A DNA stretch of 64,000 nt from Bacillota bacterium (GTDB lineage Bacteria > Bacillota > Clostridia > Oscillospirales > Ruminococcaceae). The stretch spans positions 62,001 through 126,000 of the forward strand of contig JAEZDD010000003.1 of NCBI GenBank assembly GCA_023429785.1, in the 5' to 3' direction. Under the pieces are notes generated by a model. That model was not told where the DNA came from and searched no databases. It saw only the letters and a program-made list of their open reading frames with translations. The stretch's first letter is position 1. Each line of letters begins with the position of its first letter. Position numbers and translations under genes: made by a program. This document shows positions 60,822 to 64,000 of the stretch, piece after piece.

Positions 60822-60850
60822 ATTATAAACAATTATTAGTATTTATGCAA
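60822..60850 (-). promoter_or_regulatory. sigma-A promoter of the YfbR-like gene
   Basis: Minus strand: TTGCAT, 17 nt, consensus TATAAT. Confidence 0.75.
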
Positions 60851-60930
60851 TTGTTAAAATTACAATTAAGTACAATTAATTTCTCTGTTAAGAAATATTT
60901 ATAATTTAAAAAATATTTTCTAAATACCTG

Positions 60931-60961
60931 TTGACAACTTATACTATGTGTGATATAGTAT
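60931..60961 (+). promoter_or_regulatory. promoter of the padR operon with overlapping PadR operator
   Basis: Consensus TTGACA (60931-60936), 17 nt, TATAGT (60954-60959). A perfect inverted repeat ATACTAT-N7-ATAGTAT (60941-60961) fills the spacer and -10, as in known PadR operators, so PadR should repress its own operon. Confidence 0.85.
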
Positions 60962-60982
60962 AACATAACGGGAGGTGTTAAC

Positions 60983-61309
60983 ATGGATGCACAGCTAAAA
61001 AGAGGTATACTCGAAACCTGCGTGCTTGCAGTTTTGAATAAAGGTGATTCCTATGGATATCAAATTGTAAAGGATATTAATTCGTTTATCGAAATATCTG
61101 AATCAACACTATATCCAATATTAAAGAGGCTTGAAAGCAGTCAGATGCTCACTGTATATTCCGTTGAATACAATAGTCGACTCAGAAAATACTACAAGAT
61201 AACCGATACGGGTCGTGCTAAAATTGACGATTTCATTTCCGAATGGAAAGAAGTTTTAAATGTTTATAATTTTATTACCGAGAATAAGGAGAGTATTGAA
61301 AATGACTAA
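60983..61309 (+). CDS. PadR family transcriptional regulator
   Basis: 108-aa winged-helix repressor of the short PadR-s2 class. LKRGILETCVLAVLNKGDSYGYQIVKDI (about 5-32), ESTLYPILKRLESSQML and the beta wing SRLRKYYKITDTGRAKI. The C-terminal helix for dimerisation is complete. It starts the PadR-DUF1700-DUF4097 operon, a set conserved in Firmicutes, and overlaps the DUF1700 gene by 8 bp. An operator-like palindrome overlaps its promoter. Confidence 0.95.
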   Translation: MDAQLKRGILETCVLAVLNKGDSYGYQIVKDINSFIEISESTLYPILKRLESSQMLTVYSVEYNSRLRKYYKITDTGRAKIDDFISEWKEVLNVYNFITENKESIEND

Positions 61310-61913
61310 AATTGATTTTATAAATGGACTATCTGCGAAGCTTCAAATGCTTCCTCAAAATGAAATCGATAAATCAACGCTATATTATTCAGAAATAATT
61401 TCAGACAGAATTGAAGATGGTATGTCGGAGGAGGATGCAGTCGCTGCTATCGGGAATCTAAATGACATCGCTCAAAATATCCTGTATGATATGTCTCTTC
61501 CGACCTTAATGAAAGCAAAGATGAATGAAAGCAAGAAAAATTCATCAAATACCGCCTTGTGGATTGTTCTGGCTATTGTTGGATTCCCCATATGGCTCCC
61601 TCTATTAATTTCTTTTGTTGCAGTTATCTTTTCACTTTATGTTTCTGTATGGTCTGTTATTATTTCGCTTTATGCTGTTTTGTTCGCATTGGGCGTTACT
61701 GGGGTTTTGGGGTTGATAATTGGCATTATTAAATGCTTTGCCGTTTCACCTGTCAATGGATTATTTTTAATTGGATTAGCAGTTATCAGCGTGGCGTTGA
61801 CACTTTTTATGATTCATCCTATAATATTTATGACTAAAAAGCTGATTCAGTTCACGCGCTTTGTTTTACAAAAAATTAAATCTTTATTTATTTCTAAGAA
61901 AGAGGTGGCATAA
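61302..61913 (+). CDS. DUF1700 (HAAS-type) membrane protein
   Basis: 203 aa. The N-terminal domain MTKIDFINGLSAKLQMLPQNE, then YYSEIISDRIEDGMSEEDAVAAIGN (about 26-50), is typical of DUF1700. Four or so membrane helices follow (about 80-190), and a short basic tail. The ATG at 61302 has AAGGAG 11 nt upstream; the open frame reaching back to 61260 lies inside padR. DUF1700 proteins accompany PadR and DUF4097 proteins and are thought to sense envelope state; direct evidence is limited. Confidence 0.92.
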   Translation: MTKIDFINGLSAKLQMLPQNEIDKSTLYYSEIISDRIEDGMSEEDAVAAIGNLNDIAQNILYDMSLPTLMKAKMNESKKNSSNTALWIVLAIVGFPIWLPLLISFVAVIFSLYVSVWSVIISLYAVLFALGVTGVLGLIIGIIKCFAVSPVNGLFLIGLAVISVALTLFMIHPIIFMTKKLIQFTRFVLQKIKSLFISKKEVA

Positions 61914-62842
61914 TGAAAACAGCTAGAATTTATATAATTGCGGGAATATGCCTTATTGTTGGAATTATCATTATTGCATCGGCATTCGCTTTTGGCGGCT
62001 TTGACTTTTTAAAAATGGGGTCAGAGCAGAAGTATACTGAAAAATCCTTTGTTTCTTCAAAAGCTATTAGTCAGATTAAAATTGATGACAGTAATGTTGG
62101 CGTGAATTTTTCCAAGTCCCCTGATGACAAGATTCATATTACTTATTTTGAAAACGATAAAAACTATTATGAAATTACTGAAAATGATGATGGGATGCTT
62201 AATATTATAAAGGTTAATAACTATAAATGGTATGACTATATATTTAACATCAACTTTCAGAGTATAAGTTTAAATGTTTCAGTTCCAAGTAGTTTTAATG
62301 GGAAGATTGACACTTCAACAAGCAACGCAAATATTTATCTTAAAGATGTAAATACAAGTGATATTGTATTTGATACCTCAAATAATAAAGTTGAGATTAA
62401 TAATTCTTCTATATCCGGAAGAGCAGAAATTAAAAGCTCAAATGGTGAAATTAGGTTAACTAATTCAACTTTCGGCGGCGACCTGAATGCAAAAACTTCA
62501 AACAGCTCAATAACGCTTGAAAATATTAGCGGAAAGGAAATTTTCTCCGAAACAAGCAATGGAAAAATCAATCTAAGTTCTGTTAAGTCCTCAAGCAATG
62601 TTACCGCGAGAACTTCAAACAGCAGAATCTCGCTGAATAACGTTGATGCCGCTAAAAAACTTGAATGCAAATCTTCAAACGGCGATATCAGCGGCAGAGT
62701 AATAGGCTCGATTCGTGATTTCTCAATTTATTCTCACACATCAAACGGGAAATCAAATCTCCCTTCAAACATGGGCGGCGGAGAAAAGGTTTTAGATATT
62801 TCCACTTCAAACGCTTCTATTGATATCAGCTTTTCTGAATAA
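61913..62842 (+). CDS. DUF4097 beta-helix protein, membrane-anchored
   Basis: 309 aa. N-terminal membrane helix (about 7-30), then a repetitive beta-helix. From about residue 125 a unit of 17-20 residues built on TSN or SSN followed by (G/S/N)-x-I-x-L recurs at least seven times (TSNANIYL, SSNGEIRL, TSNSSITL, TSNGKINL, TSNSRISL, SSNGDISG and others). This is the DUF4097 putative adhesin fold. Its ATG shares one base with the DUF1700 stop codon (TAATG). Located outside the membrane; role unknown. Confidence 0.9.
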   Translation: MKTARIYIIAGICLIVGIIIIASAFAFGGFDFLKMGSEQKYTEKSFVSSKAISQIKIDDSNVGVNFSKSPDDKIHITYFENDKNYYEITENDDGMLNIIKVNNYKWYDYIFNINFQSISLNVSVPSSFNGKIDTSTSNANIYLKDVNTSDIVFDTSNNKVEINNSSISGRAEIKSSNGEIRLTNSTFGGDLNAKTSNSSITLENISGKEIFSETSNGKINLSSVKSSSNVTARTSNSRISLNNVDAAKKLECKSSNGDISGRVIGSIRDFSIYSHTSNGKSNLPSNMGGGEKVLDISTSNASIDISFSE

Positions 62843-62863
62843 TATTCTCCTATATTCCACTAA

Positions 62864-62905
62864 AAAGCACTCACACTTCTTAATGAAATGTGAGTGCTTT
62901 ATTTT
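62864..62905. terminator. bidirectional terminator, DUF4097 gene / tsf
   Basis: AAAGCACTCACA with its perfect complement (12 bp) around a 13-nt loop. T-rich flanks on both strands, between convergent genes. Confidence 0.88.
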
Positions 62906-62919
62906 ATAATGAAAATTAA

Positions 62920-63837
62920 TTACTTAACCATGTTAGCAACTTCGTCAGCAAAGTTGTCTTCTCTTTTCTGAATTCCCTCTCCCTTTTCATAACGAGCGAA
63001 ATCAACAACCTTTATAGAACAGCCAGCTTCCTTAGCAGAGTTTTCAATATACTTAGCCACTGAAATATCGCCGTCTTTAACAAATGCTTGTTCAAGAAGA
63101 CAAATTTCTGAATAGAACTTCCCAACCTTGCCCTCAACGATTTTAGCAAGAACCTGTTCTGGCTTTCCAGCCATTTTTGGGTCCTCAGCCATTTGTGACA
63201 ACATAATCTTCTTCTCTTCTTCAATAGCTGAAGCAGGAACAGCTTCTCTATTTAGATAACCAGGATTCATAGCGGCAATCTGAAGCGCACAATCCTTTCC
63301 GCATTGAAGTAAAGCATCGTTATTAGCTGAATCTGATTCAAGCTTAACAAGAACACCGATTTTCCCAGCGCCATGAACGTAAGGAACAATGATACCTTCC
63401 ATTCTTACAAAACGACGAATCTTCATGTTCTCTCTGATTTTTAAAAATAATTCCTGAAGAGTTTCTTCAACTGTTGCAGTTGAGCCACTGGCAGTTGTCT
63501 TTAAAAGAGCTTCAACGTCAGCAGGATTCTTTTCAATAATTGTCTTTGCAACAACGTTAACAAAATCAACAAATTGTTCATTGTTAGCAACGAAGTCAGT
63601 CTCTGAGTTAACCTCAACAACCACACCAACGCCGTTTTCAACAACAGCGGCAACTAAACCTTCAGCTGCAATTCTGCCAGCCTTCTTAGCTTGTGTAGCA
63701 AGACCCTTTTCTCTTAATAAAATAATAGCCTTCTCAGTATCACCATCAGCCTCAACAAGAGCTTTTTTGCAGTCCATCATACCAACGCCTGTAATTTCTC
63801 TTAGTGCAGCAACGTCTTTAGCTGTAATATTAGCCAT
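62920..63837 (-). CDS. tsf: elongation factor Ts
   Basis: About 305 aa, guanine-nucleotide exchange factor for EF-Tu. N-terminal UBA-like domain ITAKDVAALREITGVGMMDCKKAL, then EVNSETDFVANNEQFVDFV and the subdomains with LQIAAMNPGYL. The ATG at 63837 (MANITAKD) has GGAGG 8 nt upstream; a longer frame to 63852 would include it. It follows rpsB by 66 bp, the universal rpsB-tsf pair. Confidence 0.98.
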   Translation of the reverse strand: MANITAKDVAALREITGVGMMDCKKALVEADGDTEKAIILLREKGLATQAKKAGRIAAEGLVAAVVENGVGVVVEVNSETDFVANNEQFVDFVNVVAKTIIEKNPADVEALLKTTASGSTATVEETLQELFLKIRENMKIRRFVRMEGIIVPYVHGAGKIGVLVKLESDSANNDALLQCGKDCALQIAAMNPGYLNREAVPASAIEEEKKIMLSQMAEDPKMAGKPEQVLAKIVEGKVGKFYSEICLLEQAFVKDGDISVAKYIENSAKEAGCSIKVVDFARYEKGEGIQKREDNFADEVANMVK

Positions 63838-63871
63838 TTTATATTCCTCCAATAAAATTCATTATTTGAAA

Positions 63872-63896
63872 TATGCCCGAGTATAAGTCGGGCATA
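63872..63896 (-). other. hairpin between rpsB and tsf
   Basis: TATGCCCGA / TCGGGCATA stem with a 7-nt loop. Only a weak U-tract follows, so it may act as a partial terminator that sets the rpsB:tsf ratio. Confidence 0.6.
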
Positions 63897-63903
63897 AATT
63901 TAA

Positions 63904-64000
63904 CTATTCAGCAGCTTCAACCGGAGCTTCTTCAGCAACAACTTCAGCTGTGCTTTGTTCGCCTTGTCTGCCTTCGATGATAGCACTAGCCATAGCGCCG
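63904..64000 (-). CDS. rpsB: 30S ribosomal protein S2, C-terminal end (cut by window edge)
   Basis: Only the last 32 codons are present. They read ASAIIEGRQGEQ followed by an acidic Ala/Glu/Val tail ending in TAG. The ASAIIEGRQG block is the conserved end of the S2 core, and the position before tsf confirms it. Confidence 0.9.
   Translation of the reverse strand, partial: GAMASAIIEGRQGEQSTAEVVAEEAPVEAAE

Noticed and set aside
1..64000. CRISPR arrays, insertion sequences, prophage, attachment sites, rRNA genes
   Set aside because: No regularly spaced repeats, transposase or integrase genes, phage structural genes or rRNA sequence were seen anywhere in the window.

Overview
This is an A+T-rich chromosomal window from a Gram-positive, anaerobic, spore-forming bacterium, most likely class Clostridia. 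The spoIIAA-spoIIAB-sigF operon shows that it sporulates. The class III (NrdD/NrdG) ribonucleotide reductase points to anaerobic life. MurE carries the DNPR motif expected for meso-diaminopimelate peptidoglycan. Placement in an Oscillospirales/Ruminococcaceae-like lineage is my inference from gene order and is not proven. There is no phage, insertion sequence, CRISPR array or rRNA operon. Most genes are ordinary housekeeping genes on the minus strand.

Layout: 1-2.5 kb holds a DUF2953 gene (cut by the left edge), scpB, scpA and an M50 protease. 2.7 kb is rpmB. 3-4.6 kb is an oligopeptide-binding lipoprotein. 4.7-7.8 kb is nrdG and nrdD behind a paired NrdR-box promoter. 8-9.7 kb is a small-membrane-protein / DUF4358 / SGNH-hydrolase unit. 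10-15.3 kb holds asnB, a TfoX C-domain protein, a PyrB fused to a PyrI-type zinc domain, an unlisted 32-aa membrane peptide and a DEAD-box helicase. 15.4-21.6 kb is sigF-spoIIAB-spoIIAA, folC, valS and a 3-methyladenine glycosylase. 21.6-25.8 kb is rqcH, nif3, trmK and two small proteins. 26-29.8 kb is a SigH-like sigma factor, a MATE pump, a lone fumarase beta subunit and a CorA transporter with a possible leader peptide.

29.9-44.1 kb is the division and cell-wall (dcw) cluster. In transcription order it reads mraZ-rsmH-ftsL-ftsI-murE-murF-mraY-ftsW-murG-murA-ftsQ, then ftsZ. murD, murC, murB and ftsA are absent. 44.3-45.7 kb pairs an ECF substrate-binding subunit with a pyridoxal kinase, suggesting vitamin B6 salvage. 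46-49 kb holds a PRK06851-type ATPase, a family 4 uracil-DNA glycosylase, a stand-alone PduL, a DUF3892 protein and tRNA-Ser(CGA). 49-57 kb holds a lipoprotein, a glycerophosphodiesterase, an MFS transporter and a MoxR-DUF58-transglutaminase operon. 57.3-60.8 kb holds an EAL protein, a COG2509 flavoprotein and a YfbR-like nucleotidase. 61-62.8 kb is a self-regulated PadR-DUF1700-DUF4097 operon. tsf and the end of rpsB close the window.

The most unusual features are not whole genes. (i) A modular hairpin repeat occurs three times, each time as the 5' leader of an unrelated gene (nrdG, valS, murG), and ends in that gene's Shine-Dalgarno sequence. (ii) A Pro-containing 12-codon ORF precedes corA. 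(iii) A terminator-like hairpin lies at the predicted mRNA 5' end of the EAL gene. (iv) Three 10-bp-phased repeats precede mraZ. (v) The PyrB C-terminus carries the Cys4 zinc module of PyrI without the PyrI allosteric domain.
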